Shown here piece by piece: positions 44,393 through 55,182 of a stretch of DNA of 64,000 nucleotides; position 1 is the stretch's first letter, and each line of letters begins with the position of its first letter. The stretch spans positions 186,001 through 250,000 of the forward strand of contig NZ_JAUQOM010000004.1 of assembly GCF_030580935.1 (NCBI RefSeq). The letters run 5' to 3'. The notes beneath the pieces were generated by a model, which saw only the letters and a list, made by a program, of their open reading frames with translations, did no database searches and was not told the DNA's origin. Origin of the DNA: Sphingobium cyanobacteriorum. GTDB lineage: Bacteria > Pseudomonadota > Alphaproteobacteria > Sphingomonadales > Sphingomonadaceae. The position numbers and the translations under genes are program-made.

Positions 44393-45277
44393 CTAGCGCG
44401 GGAATCGGGCTATCAGGTGACTCTTCAGGGCAGCGATGAAATGCCGCACTTTGGGCGGAACGAACCGCGTGGTGGGATAGATCGCCCAGATCTGGAGCGG
44501 TTCGGCCAGGCCTTCCCGCATGGGAAGCGGTTCGAGCAGACCGGCGGCCACATCGTCGCTCGCATCCCAATCGGACAGCAAGGCAATGCCCATGGCGTGA
44601 ATGGCCGCCTGGTGCAACGCCTCGACGGAGTTTGCGGAAAAGACGCCGCGCACCCGCTGACGCTGGCTGTTCGGACCAAAGCACCAGTGGGTCGTTCCCG
44701 ATCGGACCAGACAGGCGTGGGATGCCAGCTCTTCGATCGCCTGCGGCCGTCCCATCCGGTCAAGATAAGCGGGTGCGGCATAAAGTCCGCGAGGATTGCC
44801 GGATATGGCCTGCGCAATCAGGCGGCTGTCCTCCAGCACGCCGATCCTGATCGCACAGTCGATCCCCTGATTGACGATGTCGACGACCCCGTCCTGCAGT
44901 TGAAGATCAATCCGCAGATCGGGATGCTGCTGAAGAAACGCGCCGATAAAGGGGGTCAGGATCTTGCGCCCGAACGGAACGGAAGCGGTTATCCGAAGCA
45001 GGCCGGATAGGGATGGCGTCGAAGGTGCAAGCGCCTGGCGCAAAGCCTGCTCTCCTTCGACCAGGCCCTGCGCATAGGGCAGCAATGTTTCGCCATCGCC
45101 CGTGAGCGACAAGCCCCGCGTCGTGCGATGAAGCAGCCTGACCCCCAGTTCGGCTTCCAGCGCCGCCAGCCTGCGCGATGCTGTCATGGCGGGAATCTTT
45201 AGCCTGCGCGCGGCACCGGCGAGACTGCCGACGTTCACGGTTTCCACGAAGATGGCAAGGTCCGCCAGACTCATCAT
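44393..45277 (-). CDS. LysR family transcriptional regulator
   Basis: 294 residues. The DNA-binding region reads [18 protein letters not shown], then [19 protein letters not shown] and [15 protein letters not shown], a standard LysR winged helix. The rest is the periplasmic-binding-protein-like sensor domain, including the typical GIDCAIRIG and [10 protein letters not shown]. It is divergent from the MFS gene at 45373 across 95 bp and probably controls it, a common efflux pump arrangement. The two consecutive Met codons have no obvious ribosome-binding site. Confidence 0.92.
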   Translation of the reverse strand: MMSLADLAIFVETVNVGSLAGAARRLKIPAMTASRRLAALEAELGVRLLHRTTRGLSLTGDGETLLPYAQGLVEGEQALRQALAPSTPSLSGLLRITASVPFGRKILTPFIGAFLQQHPDLRIDLQLQDGVVDIVNQGIDCAIRIGVLEDSRLIAQAISGNPRGLYAAPAYLDRMGRPQAIEELASHACLVRSGTTHWCFGPNSQRQRVRGVFSANSVEALHQAAIHAMGIALLSDWDASDDVAAGLLEPLPMREGLAEPLQIWAIYPTTRFVPPKVRHFIAALKSHLIARFPR

Positions 45278-45372
45278 ATCATTTTACGTTATACCGATTG
45301 AACATGAACGCAAACTACCGCGATATTCCAACATGGGCCATCTGCGGGAAGCCCAATCACAGGAGCTTCCTC

Positions 45373-46584
45373 ATGAACATCAATCCCGTTGCAACAGCGG
45401 ATCGGGGCGGCGGCATGTCACGCTCCCAAACCCGTCGCCAGCATTTGTTGACCCTTGCCATGTCCCTCGCGGCCGGCGTCGCAGTCGCCAACATCTACTA
45501 TAACCAGCCGATGATCGGGATCATGGAGCATGACGTGCCTGATCCCGTCACCCGACTGATACCGACCGCAACACAGCTTGGCTATGCCGCCGGACTCTTC
45601 CTCCTCGTGCCGATGGGCGATCTGTTGGAGCGCAAGCGCCTCATCGTCGGCCAGTTCCTGCTTCTGGCGCTGGCGCTGGTCGGGGCGGCGATGGCTCCCA
45701 GCGCGTCCATGCTGCTGCTCGCATCGCTGGCGGTCGGGGCCATGGCGACGGTCGCGCAGCAGATCGTGCCATTTGCGGCACATCTCGCCTCTCCTGATCG
45801 CCGTGGTCATGCGGTCGGCATCGTCATGGCAGGCCTGTTATGCGGCATCCTGCTCAGCCGGACGCTGGCGGGCTTTGTCGCCACCCATGCGGGATGGCGT
45901 GACATGTTCTGGATCGGCGTTCCGCTGGCGCTTGGCGCAGGCTTGCTGATGGCGTGGCGGCTGCCCGTCAGCCGGCCTGAAACGGACCTGCGCTACCGCC
46001 AACTGCTCGGTTCGATTGCAGGCTTGTGGCGGCAATTTCCCGCACTCCGGCTCGCATCCCTGACGCAAGGCCTCCTCTTCGCCGCCTTCACCATCTTCTG
46101 GACCGTCCTTGCCCTGCGCCTTCAGCAGCCATCTTTCGGGCTTGGCGCTGACACGACCGGCCTTTTTGGGATCATCGGCGCCGTCGGCATTCTCGCCGCG
46201 CCCGTGGCCGGCCGGATCGCGGACAAGCGCGGCCCCCATCAGGTCATTGTGCTTGGCGCCATTCTGACCCTGGCATCCTGGGTCGTTTTCGGCCTGTGGC
46301 TCTCACTGGCCGGGCTGATCGTCGGCGTGCTCATGCTCGATTTTGCGGTTCAGAGCGCCCTCGTATCCAACCAGCATATCGTTTACGCGCTGCACCCGGA
46401 GGCAAGGGCACGGCTGAACACCATTTTCATGGGATCGATGTTTCTGGGCGGCGCTTTCGGCTCGGCGCTTGCCATGGCGGCATGGACCTGTTTGGGATGG
46501 GCTGGCGTCGTGCTGCTTGGCCTCATGCTTGCCCTGGCTGCCACGCTTGTCCAGGTCCGCGGTATCGCGCGCCATGCCAGATAA
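45373..46584 (+). CDS. MFS transporter
   Basis: 403 residues from ATG 45373, with AGGAG seven bases upstream. Twelve membrane helices. The phrase [14 protein letters not shown] in helix 1 marks the group of MFS exporters related to YnfM/arabinose-efflux carriers, and [11 protein letters not shown] is motif A. Its partner is the divergent LysR gene, so an inducible efflux function is probable. The substrate is unknown. A GC-rich stem-loop follows at 46617-46640. Confidence 0.88.
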   Translation: MNINPVATADRGGGMSRSQTRRQHLLTLAMSLAAGVAVANIYYNQPMIGIMEHDVPDPVTRLIPTATQLGYAAGLFLLVPMGDLLERKRLIVGQFLLLALALVGAAMAPSASMLLLASLAVGAMATVAQQIVPFAAHLASPDRRGHAVGIVMAGLLCGILLSRTLAGFVATHAGWRDMFWIGVPLALGAGLLMAWRLPVSRPETDLRYRQLLGSIAGLWRQFPALRLASLTQGLLFAAFTIFWTVLALRLQQPSFGLGADTTGLFGIIGAVGILAAPVAGRIADKRGPHQVIVLGAILTLASWVVFGLWLSLAGLIVGVLMLDFAVQSALVSNQHIVYALHPEARARLNTIFMGSMFLGGAFGSALAMAAWTCLGWAGVVLLGLMLALAATLVQVRGIARHAR

Positions 46585-46616
46585 GCGGAGCGACCGGACG
46601 CGCCGCGCCGATCCGG

Positions 46617-46640
46617 CTCCCCCGTCCCGCATCGGGGGGC
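46617..46640. terminator. Possible bidirectional terminator between MFS and lldD
   Basis: GCTCCCCCG-N8-CGGGGGGC forms a GC-rich stem between two convergent genes. No T-run is present, so efficiency is doubtful. Confidence 0.4.
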
Positions 46641-46651
46641 TTCGTGCACGA

Positions 46652-47785
46652 TCAGGCGGCCAGGATGCTGCGGTCGATCCGGGCGATCGACCGCACGCCG
46701 GTCAGCGCCATGGCGACACGCATTTCCTTGGCGAACAGGTCGAGCAGATTGGCGACCCCCGCCTCGCCAGCAGTCGCCAGCGCATAGATGAAGGCGCGGC
46801 CCAGAAGCACCGCATCCGCACCCAGCGCCAGCATCCGCACCACGTCCAGCCCCGAACGAATGCCCGAATCCGCCAGGATCGACACTTGCCCCTTCACCGC
46901 ATCCGCAATGGCGGGCAAGGCGCGCGCCGACGACAGCACGCCGTCGAGTTGCCGCCCGCCATGGTTGGACACGACGATACCGTCCGCGCCAAAGCTGACC
47001 GCGTCCCGTGCATCCTCGACATCCAATATGCCCTTGATGACGATCGACCCCTTCCAGAAGTCCCGGATCCATTCCAGGTCGCGCCAGCCGATGGACGGAT
47101 CGAAATTGTCGCCCAGCCAGCCGATATAGTCGGCCAGCCCGGTCGCCGCACCGCGATAGGCGGAGATATTGCCCAGATCGTGGGGCCGTCCCATGACCCC
47201 CACGTCCCACGCCCAGCGCGGATGCGTGATCGCCTGCACCATGCGGCGGAATGCGGCATTGGGACCGGACATGCCCGAATGCGCGTCGCGGTAGCGGGCG
47301 CCCGGCACCGGCATGTCGACAGTGAACACCAAAGTCTGCACCCCGGCCGCCTGCGCCCGCTCCAGCGCATCGCGCATGAAACCCCGATCCTTGAGCACAT
47401 AGAGCTGGAACCAGATTGGCGCGCTCGACTGGCGCTGGACCTCGTCGATCGCGCAGACGGACACGGTGGACAAAGTGAAGGGGACGCCCTTGCTTGCCGC
47501 CGCGCGCGCCGCCTGCACCTCGCCCCGGCGCGCATACATGCCGGTCAGCCCGACCGGCGCCAGCACGACCGGCATGGCCAGCGGCTGCCCGAACACCATC
47601 GTTTCCAGGCTGAGGTCCGCGACATTGCGCAGGACGCGCTGGCGCAGCGCCACATCGGACAGGTCCGACATGTTGCGGCCCATCGTATGTTCGGCATAGG
47701 CGCCGCCATCGATGTAATGGAACAGGAAGGGCGGCAGGCGACGGCGCGCCGCTTCGCGATAGTCTGTGGTGGCAGAAATAATCAT
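46652..47785 (-). CDS. lldD: FMN-dependent L-lactate dehydrogenase
   Basis: 377 residues from ATG 47785. Alpha-hydroxy-acid oxidase fold: [17 protein letters not shown] at the N-terminus, [18 protein letters not shown], the FMN-binding [11 protein letters not shown] with Lys, and the active-site [10 protein letters not shown] holding the catalytic His and the substrate-binding Arg. The LPPFLF.YIDGGA.AE wording and the lldR neighbour point to the membrane-associated respiratory L-lactate dehydrogenase rather than glycolate or mandelate oxidase. It follows lldR by 16 bp. Confidence 0.93.
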   Translation of the reverse strand: MIISATTDYREAARRRLPPFLFHYIDGGAYAEHTMGRNMSDLSDVALRQRVLRNVADLSLETMVFGQPLAMPVVLAPVGLTGMYARRGEVQAARAAASKGVPFTLSTVSVCAIDEVQRQSSAPIWFQLYVLKDRGFMRDALERAQAAGVQTLVFTVDMPVPGARYRDAHSGMSGPNAAFRRMVQAITHPRWAWDVGVMGRPHDLGNISAYRGAATGLADYIGWLGDNFDPSIGWRDLEWIRDFWKGSIVIKGILDVEDARDAVSFGADGIVVSNHGGRQLDGVLSSARALPAIADAVKGQVSILADSGIRSGLDVVRMLALGADAVLLGRAFIYALATAGEAGVANLLDLFAKEMRVAMALTGVRSIARIDRSILAA

Positions 47786-47801
47786 CGGATCGGTCCTGTG
47801 G

Positions 47802-48581
47802 CTATGCCATGGGTTCGGCGTTGCGCGCGATGGCGGCGCGCGCCTGCCGGGCGATATCTTCCTCGACTTGCTGCACGGAGGTGCGCACGAAGCGCAGATG
47901 CACGTTGGCGGCATCGCGCGCACCATCGGCATCCCCCGCCAATATCCGGTCCATCATCAGTCGATGCTGTGCGGAAAGGGCTTCGAAGGTGCGCGGCACC
48001 GCATAGAGCTTCTCGCGACTGCGGGAGATGCTGGCGTGCAGCAGGTTGAACAGGCTCGACATCACATGCGCCAGCACCGCGTTGTGCGATGCATGTGCAA
48101 TGGCCAGGTGGAAGGCGGCGTCGGCATGCGCCTGCTCCGCGCCATCGCCCTTCACATGCAACGCCTCCATCGTGTCGAACCGGCGGCGGATACGATCCTT
48201 GTCCGCCCCGTCGGCACGCAGGGCGGCATGATAGGCGGCCGTGGCATCCAGCGATTCGCGCACTTCGAAAATATCGTGACCATAGCCGGGATTGACCGCG
48301 ACCAGCGGGGCGAGTGGCGCCGATATCGCCTGCTCGGTCCATTGTGCCGCAGGCTGGGCCAGCACGATCCCGGTGCGGCGCACCATGAGCCGTCCATGGG
48401 CAGCCATCCTGCCAACCGCCTCCCGCAGGCTCGCTCGCGACACGCCCAGCGCCTGGGCCAGCGCACGTTCGGAGGGCAGGCGCGCGCCCGGCAACAGCTT
48501 GCGCCGGGCGATCAGCGCCTCGATCTCAGCCTCGATCCGCTCGGACACGCGGGGCGTTGCGTCGGCTGCGGGGCTGCTCAC
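47802..48581 (-). CDS. lldR: FadR/GntR family regulator of lactate use
   Basis: 259 residues if translation starts at GTG 48581, which puts the winged helix at the usual distance from the N-terminus; upstream codons are Arg/Cys-rich and unlikely. The GntR helix-turn-helix is [20 protein letters not shown] then [16 protein letters not shown]. The C-terminal FCD domain has its metal-binding His residues in [19 protein letters not shown] and NVHLRF. Such regulators repress lldD until L-lactate binds. Two perfect TGGTC-N-GACCA palindromes lie upstream. Same-strand pairing with lldD supports the assignment. Confidence 0.87.
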   Translation of the reverse strand: MSSPAADATPRVSERIEAEIEALIARRKLLPGARLPSERALAQALGVSRASLREAVGRMAAHGRLMVRRTGIVLAQPAAQWTEQAISAPLAPLVAVNPGYGHDIFEVRESLDATAAYHAALRADGADKDRIRRRFDTMEALHVKGDGAEQAHADAAFHLAIAHASHNAVLAHVMSSLFNLLHASISRSREKLYAVPRTFEALSAQHRLMMDRILAGDADGARDAANVHLRFVRTSVQQVEEDIARQARAAIARNAEPMA

Positions 48582-48719
48582 GGGATCATCCGGGACAACG
48601 GACAGGCCAGGACCATGACGGTCGCATAGATCGGCATGGCCGCGGTCAGGCTCGACCGCCAGATATTGCCCGAAGGATCGTGATTTGTGCCCACAGCGCC
48701 ATAATGCCTTATCCGCCCA

Positions 48720-48730
48720 TGGTCTGACCA
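48720..48730. promoter_or_regulatory. FadR/LldR-type operator, proximal
   Basis: TGGTCTGACCA fits the FadR-subfamily consensus TGGT-N3-ACCA exactly. It lies about 140 bp before the lldR start and just downstream of a possible promoter, so bound LldR would block lldRD transcription. Confidence 0.75.
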
Positions 48731-48804
48731 AGGCTGATTATTCCGCCATGATCCCAGTCACAAGCTGGGCGGTCAAGCGCACCCGTGCGATATTCGGCCT
48801 TTTA

Positions 48805-48815
48805 TGGTCAGACCA
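48805..48815. promoter_or_regulatory. FadR/LldR-type operator, distal
   Basis: TGGTCAGACCA is the same sequence as the proximal site read on the other strand. The centres are 85 bp apart, about eight helical turns, compatible with a repression loop. Confidence 0.75.
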
Positions 48816-48986
48816 CTCAGGGCGGCACTCCCTGACTGTCTGGAATAGCGTGGACAATTCCGCCATGGCTGCGCCAGCACCATGGAAGTGGTTCGAAAGC
48901 CAGCAAAAGATGGTGATTCCATGGCGTTCACGCCAGTCGGTGGATGACATGCCAATATCGACCAACCGGGCAGAATCCATAGCCCC

Positions 48987-50630
<1,644 letters not shown>

Positions 50631-50666
50631 TTATCCTTCCGATCCAATAGCATATCATGCATGAAC

Positions 50667-50701
50667 CCTCCCGGTGGCGAAACCGCGCACCTGCCGGGAG
50701 G
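50667..50701 (-). other. Stem-loop between dioxygenase and sulfatase genes
   Basis: CCTCCCGG (50667-50674) pairs with CCGGGAGG (50694-50701) over a 19-nt loop in the 87-bp gap. No T-run follows on the minus strand. It might lower read-through into the sulfatase gene or protect the upstream mRNA. Confidence 0.45.
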
Positions 50702-50711
50702 ACAGCAGCCG

Positions 50712-51554
50712 TCACGCCGCAGGCGGCGGACCGGCAAGAACGATGCGCTCGAAATAGCGATAATGATCGCCATAATCGCCGACGCCATGATGCTGCACCG
50801 CGCGATTGTCCCAGAAGGCGATCGATCCCGGCTGCCATTGGAAGCGCACCTGATATTCCGGGTAGGTGAAGCGATATTTGAGGTCCGCGAGCAGCGCATC
50901 CGCTTCCGGTCCCTCAATCTCGACAAAGCGCTTGGCAAAGCCGTTCGACACATAGAGCAGCTTTTCCCCGCTATGGGGATGGCGGATCACGACGGGATGG
51001 ACGGCGCCGCTGAACTTGTCGAGATAGGCGTCCCGTTCCGCATCGGTCTTGAACAGGGCATTGGCCTTGCCCTCGCCGGTATGGACGGCATGCAGCCCCT
51101 CGATCCGCTGCCTGAGTTCAGGCTCCAGGCCGTCATAGGCCGCCTTCGCGCTGGAAAAGAGCGTGTCGCCACCCAGCGGCGGCACTTCATGCGCGAGCAG
51201 GATCGAGGCAAAGAAAGGATTGTCGCGATAGGTGGCATCGGCATGCCAGGCGGCCCGGACATAGTCGCCGCCGATGCCGGACCGGACCGGCTGGATTTCG
51301 GCATGAGTGCCAACAGTCTTGGCATCGACCACGGGATCGCCGAACGCCCGCGCAAAGGCGAGATGCTGGTCACGATCGAGGAACTGGTCGCGAAAGAAGA
51401 TCACATGATGGTCGAGCAACGCCTGCCAGATCGCATCGCGATCAGCCTGCGACAGGGGTTGCGTGAGGTCGACCCCGGCAATCTCTGCCCCGATATTGGG
51501 CTGGAGACGACGGATCGAGAGGGTGGATGCGGGACGGTCGAGAACGGCGGCCAT
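50712..51554 (-). CDS. TauD/TfdA family Fe(II)/2-oxoglutarate dioxygenase (first copy)
   Basis: 280 residues from ATG 51554 (AAAGGA upstream). The facial triad is visible: His-x-Asp in AAWHADATYRD and the distal His in NRAVQHHGVGDY, followed by the 2-oxoglutarate Arg (FERIVLAG). Opening motifs IGAEIAGVDLTQPLS and HHVIFFRDQ are typical of TauD. These enzymes hydroxylate the carbon next to a sulfonate or sulfate ester, releasing sulfite or sulfate and an aldehyde. The operon context (Ssu transporter, sulfatase) supports a sulfur-scavenging substrate. It shares only family-level resemblance with the second copy. Confidence 0.9.
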   Translation of the reverse strand: MAAVLDRPASTLSIRRLQPNIGAEIAGVDLTQPLSQADRDAIWQALLDHHVIFFRDQFLDRDQHLAFARAFGDPVVDAKTVGTHAEIQPVRSGIGGDYVRAAWHADATYRDNPFFASILLAHEVPPLGGDTLFSSAKAAYDGLEPELRQRIEGLHAVHTGEGKANALFKTDAERDAYLDKFSGAVHPVVIRHPHSGEKLLYVSNGFAKRFVEIEGPEADALLADLKYRFTYPEYQVRFQWQPGSIAFWDNRAVQHHGVGDYGDHYRYFERIVLAGPPPAA

Positions 51555-51585
51555 GTCGATATTCCTTTGGCAGGCAATGGAGGGG

Positions 51586-52515
51586 TCAGGCGGCAGCGGC
51601 GATCTGTTCGGTCGGGGACAGCGCCCGGCTGCGGCGTCCGTCAATCGAAACGGGCACGGGGCCGTCCAGCGTCACGCGGCGGACGATGCGCGCCTGCTGG
51701 CCGAAATCGGCGACCGCGCGATGCTGGGTGGCGCGATTGTCCCAGATCACGACATCGCCGACATTCCAGCGCCAGCGCACGACATTTTCCGGCTTGGTCA
51801 CATGCTCCTGAAGGATCGCGAACAGCCGCGCCGAATCCGCGCTGGACAACCCGATGATCCGCTTGAGGAAATGGCCCAGCACCAGGCTGCGCTCGCCCGT
51901 TTCGGGATGGACGCGGACCAGCGGATGCTCCGTCTCATACACGGTCGAGGCAAAGACATTCTGAAACTGTTCGCGCTCTTCGTCGGTGGCGTCGTCATAG
52001 ATGGTCGCATAGTCATAGTCATTGCTGTGCACTGCCCAGGCGCGATCCACAAAGTCCCGCAACAGGTCGGGCAGGTCCTGGTAGGCGGTCACGGTGTTGG
52101 CAAAGGCGGTGTCGCCTCCTGCCTCCGGGATGACCACGCCGCGCAGGATCGATGCTTCGGGATAGGCGGGCACAAAGGTCACGTCGGTATGCCAGCTACT
52201 GGCGGCGCGGCCATTGCGCGATTCGATCTCCAATATGGACCGCGTGCCCGGCCGGATCGGCACCGTGGGATGGGCGACGGTGCGGCCCAGCCGCGCGGCG
52301 AAATCTTCCTGTCCCGCATCGTCGAGATGATGCTGCCCCCGGAAGAACAGTACCTTGTGCCGCGCCAGCGCCTGACGGATCGCGGCGATGTCACCATCCG
52401 ACAGGGTCGCGCCCAGCGTCACGCCGCGCACTTCGCCGCCGATCCGGCCGGTGACGGGGGTGATGTCCAGCGGCGAGGCGGGATCGGCGGCGTTGATGTA
52501 ACGAAGATCGGTCAT
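51586..52515 (-). CDS. TauD/TfdA family Fe(II)/2-oxoglutarate dioxygenase (second copy)
   Basis: 309 residues from ATG 52515 with a strong AAGGAGG. Active-site residues: SSWHTDVTF (His, Asp) and DNRATQHRAVADF (distal His), with RIVRRVTLDG carrying the 2-oxoglutarate Arg. Start region IGGEVRGVTLGATLSD and KVLFFRGQHHLDD. The longer form with WHTDVTFVPAYPEAS resembles the alkylsulfatase dioxygenases (AtsK type), so this copy may act on alkyl sulfate esters while the other handles sulfonates; that split is a guess. It lies 31 bp from the first copy and 49 bp from the ATPase gene. Confidence 0.9.
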   Translation of the reverse strand: MTDLRYINAADPASPLDITPVTGRIGGEVRGVTLGATLSDGDIAAIRQALARHKVLFFRGQHHLDDAGQEDFAARLGRTVAHPTVPIRPGTRSILEIESRNGRAASSWHTDVTFVPAYPEASILRGVVIPEAGGDTAFANTVTAYQDLPDLLRDFVDRAWAVHSNDYDYATIYDDATDEEREQFQNVFASTVYETEHPLVRVHPETGERSLVLGHFLKRIIGLSSADSARLFAILQEHVTKPENVVRWRWNVGDVVIWDNRATQHRAVADFGQQARIVRRVTLDGPVPVSIDGRRSRALSPTEQIAAAA

Positions 52516-52564
52516 GATGGTCCTCCTTCTTGGATTCAGGGTCTGGGCAGGGGCCGGCATGGGG

Positions 52565-53329
52565 TCACACCCCCGCAGCGACCCCCAATTCGGCAAGCAG
52601 GTCGGTGCGCAGCGCGTCGAAGGCGGCGCCTCCGGTACGGCGTGGGCGGGGCAGGTCGATGCGGCGATCCACGGCAATCGCGCCATCGCGCAGCAACAGC
52701 ACCCGGTCGGCCAGCAGCAGCGCTTCGTCCACATCATGGGTGACGATCAGCGTCGCAGGCCCATGCGCCTCGCACAGCGACGCGATCAGTCGCTGCATCT
52801 TGATCCGGGTGAGTGCGTCCAGCGCAGCGAACGGTTCATCCAGCAACAGCAGGCGCGGTTCACGCACCAGCGCGCGGGCCAGCGCCGCCCGCTGCGCCTC
52901 CCCGCCCGACAACGTTGCCGGCCATGCGTCGGCGCGATGCGACAGGCCGACTTCCGCCAGCGCGGCAACGGCACGGTCCCGGCGCGCCGCCGCGCCGTCA
53001 AGACCGAGCACGACATTGCGCCAGACGGTGCGGGACGGAATGAGGCGCGGTTCCTGGAACACGACCGTGCGCGCCCTGGGCGTCCATGCCTCGCCATGGT
53101 CGGGCGCGTCCAGCCCGGCCAGGATCCGCAACAGCGTTGTCTTGCCGCTGCCGCTCGCGCCCAGCAGGGCAACGAATTCGCCGGCATGGATGGAAAGATC
53201 CAGTCCATCAAGGACGGGGCGACCGCCAAAATGTCGGGTAAGCCGCTCTGCCCGAACCGATACCGGGGCAAGCGTCGCGGCGGATGCAGATGCCTTGCGC
53301 CAGCTTTGCGGGGCTACGACGTTCAACAT
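52565..53329 (-). CDS. ssuB: Aliphatic sulfonate ABC transporter ATPase
   Basis: 254 residues. All ATPase motifs are present: Walker A LLGASGSGKTTL, Q-loop VVFQEPRLIPSRTV, signature LSGGEAQRAALARAL, Walker B LLLLDEPFAALD and switch IVTHDVDEA. The EPRLLPW-like Q-loop wording is typical of the SsuB/TauB group that powers uptake of alkanesulfonates or taurine. It stands 12 bp downstream of the permease gene and acts on the inner face of the membrane. Confidence 0.92.
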   Translation of the reverse strand: MLNVVAPQSWRKASASAATLAPVSVRAERLTRHFGGRPVLDGLDLSIHAGEFVALLGASGSGKTTLLRILAGLDAPDHGEAWTPRARTVVFQEPRLIPSRTVWRNVVLGLDGAAARRDRAVAALAEVGLSHRADAWPATLSGGEAQRAALARALVREPRLLLLDEPFAALDALTRIKMQRLIASLCEAHGPATLIVTHDVDEALLLADRVLLLRDGAIAVDRRIDLPRPRRTGGAAFDALRTDLLAELGVAAGV

Positions 53330-53341
53330 GATCTTTCTCTC

Positions 53342-54178
53342 CTATCTGGCCGCAATGCCGGTGCGCCACGGCATCAGCACCCGTTCGAGCGCCCGGACGC
53401 CCAGGTCGGCGGCGAGGCCGAGCAGCGCGTAGATGACGATGCAGATCAGGATGACATCGACCTGCTGGTATATCTGCGCATTGTTGAGCAGGTAGCCCAG
53501 GCCGGCGGATGCGTTGATCTGCTCCGCCGCGATCAGCACCAGCACCGACACGCCCAGCGAGAAGCGCAAGCCCGTCATGAGCGACGGCAGCGCCAGCGGC
53601 AGCACGACTTCCCGGATCAGGCGCGGTCCTGCCAGCCCGAAACTGCGCGCCGCTTCGATCACCTTGCGATCGACATTGCGCACGCCCGCCGATGCGTTGA
53701 GATACATGGGAAAGCAGGTGGCAAGCGCGATCAGCAGCAGCTTGGGCAATTCGCCGATGCCCAGCCACACGATGAACAGCGGGACGAGCGCGAGAAACGG
53801 CACGGTGCGCAGCATCTGGATGAGCGCGTCGAACAATTCCTCACCCAGCCGCGACAGCCCCGCCGCCGTGCCCAGCGCCAGACCGATCGCCATGCCGATC
53901 GCGCCGCCCGTAAGCGCACGGGCCAGCGACACGCCCACCTGCCAGAGCAGATCCTGCTCCGTCCACAGCCGCACGAATCCTTCGCCCAGTCCGGCGGGGG
54001 AAGGCAGGACCGACGGATCGACCCATCCCAGGCCGGTCGTCAGCCCCCACAGGAGGGCAATGGCGACCGGGCCGATGGCGCGGCGCGCAAAGGAGAGGCG
54101 GCGCGCCGGGATGACGATGGTCCGGCCGCTCGCGGGGATCAGCGGGCCGGGGTCGGCAATGGACGATAGCTGGGTCAT
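53342..54178 (-). CDS. ssuC: Aliphatic sulfonate ABC transporter permease
   Basis: 278 residues, about six membrane helices. The cytoplasmic EAA loop for ATPase contact is EAARSFGLAGPRLIREVVLP followed by LALPSLMTGL, and the FPMYLNASAGVRNVDRKV stretch is characteristic of SsuC/TauC permeases. It overlaps the binding-protein gene by 4 bp (ATGA) and precedes ssuB. The N-terminal ~40 residues are polar and cytoplasmic. Confidence 0.92.
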   Translation of the reverse strand: MTQLSSIADPGPLIPASGRTIVIPARRLSFARRAIGPVAIALLWGLTTGLGWVDPSVLPSPAGLGEGFVRLWTEQDLLWQVGVSLARALTGGAIGMAIGLALGTAAGLSRLGEELFDALIQMLRTVPFLALVPLFIVWLGIGELPKLLLIALATCFPMYLNASAGVRNVDRKVIEAARSFGLAGPRLIREVVLPLALPSLMTGLRFSLGVSVLVLIAAEQINASAGLGYLLNNAQIYQQVDVILICIVIYALLGLAADLGVRALERVLMPWRTGIAAR

Positions 54179-55182
54179 GACGGGATATTCTCCTGTTCCC
54201 GCACGAGCGCATCGTAGCGATGGTCGAACAGCCGGGCGGCATCATTGGGTTTGCGGATCAGGCCGATCTTCAGGAATGTGTCGCCCAGCACCTGCTGGTC
54301 GGCGACCACGGCCTTGTCGATCGGGGCGAGGCGTGCAGGGGCACGCCGCAGATATTGGCCGATCACCGGGGCCGGAAGGTTCAATGCTTTGGTATAGACC
54401 GGCACGGCCTTGTCCGGGTCCGCCTGCCGTGCACGCAGCGCTCGCCCGATCCGCGCGATGAGATCGCCAATCGCTTTGGCCCGTGCCGGGTCGGCCAGCG
54501 CCTTGTCGGACGCAACCACATATTGCAGATCGGGCGTGAGGGGCGCGCCGCCACTCGCCAGCACCCGCGCCTTGCCCGACAGCAGCATTTGCGACAGATA
54601 GGGATCGACCGTGACCGCCGCGTCGATCGTGCCATTGTCCAGCATCGCTGGCGACACGCTGCCCAGCGTGACCGGGCGGATGTCGGACAGGGACAAGCCT
54701 TCGCGCTCCAGCAGCCGGACCACCAGATATTGCGTCACCGTGCCGGGCATCAGGCCGACCTTGCGGCCGCGCAGATCCCTGACCGACCGGATCGACGAGT
54801 CCGGCCGCACCACCAGCGCGACGGACGACGCGCCCGGCGTCACCGGCCGTGCCGCCGCGACCACTTTTACCGGGCTGCCGGCGGCCTGCGCGAACACCAG
54901 TGGTGTTTCATACATCCAGCCGACATCGACCGACCCGCCGGTCTGCGCCGCAATGACGGCGGGGCCGCCCAGAAAGTTCGACCATTCGATGCGATAGCCG
55001 GTCGGCCTGTCCTCGCCCGTCGCCTTCAGCAGCGTTTCAAGGCCATGCACCTGGTCGCCGATGCGCAGCACCGTCTGCTGCGCATCGCCGCCCCCTGCCC
55101 CACAGCCACCCAGCGTCAGCATCAAGCCGACAAGCAGCAAACGGATTTTCCCGCGATGCGACGGCGACAGGGCCATGGTCAC
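54175..55182 (-). CDS. ssuA: Aliphatic sulfonate ABC transporter substrate-binding lipoprotein
   Basis: 335 residues from GTG 55182 (AAGGA seven bases upstream; GTGA overlap with the TonB receptor); ATG 55176 is an alternative. A lipobox LTLGGC near residue 28 predicts a lipoprotein anchored in the inner membrane. The mature protein is a type II periplasmic binding protein of the SsuA/TauA/NMT1 group: LRIGDQVHGLETLLKATG, NFLGGPAVIAAQTGGSVDVG, LRGRKVGLMPGTVTQYLVVR. It captures sulfonates or similar organosulfur compounds for SsuBC. Gene order A-C-B follows a receptor gene that would provide the outer-membrane step. Confidence 0.9.
   Translation of the reverse strand: MTMALSPSHRGKIRLLLVGLMLTLGGCGAGGGDAQQTVLRIGDQVHGLETLLKATGEDRPTGYRIEWSNFLGGPAVIAAQTGGSVDVGWMYETPLVFAQAAGSPVKVVAAARPVTPGASSVALVVRPDSSIRSVRDLRGRKVGLMPGTVTQYLVVRLLEREGLSLSDIRPVTLGSVSPAMLDNGTIDAAVTVDPYLSQMLLSGKARVLASGGAPLTPDLQYVVASDKALADPARAKAIGDLIARIGRALRARQADPDKAVPVYTKALNLPAPVIGQYLRRAPARLAPIDKAVVADQQVLGDTFLKIGLIRKPNDAARLFDHRYDALVREQENIPS

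Larger units (their letters stand above)
48582..48986. other. Regulatory region upstream of lldR
   Basis: 405 bp between lldR and the end of the sulfatase gene. It contains the two FadR-type palindromes described separately. On the minus strand TTGTGA and TAATCA with 17-nt spacing (about 48762-48734) form a tolerable promoter just before the inner palindrome. I see no convincing gene; short frames here lack ribosome-binding sites. Confidence 0.5.

Noticed and set aside
52514..54169. A 551-codon open frame opposite ssuB and ssuC
   Set aside because: Antisense to two clear ABC transporter genes, with low-complexity Arg/Gln/Asp content.
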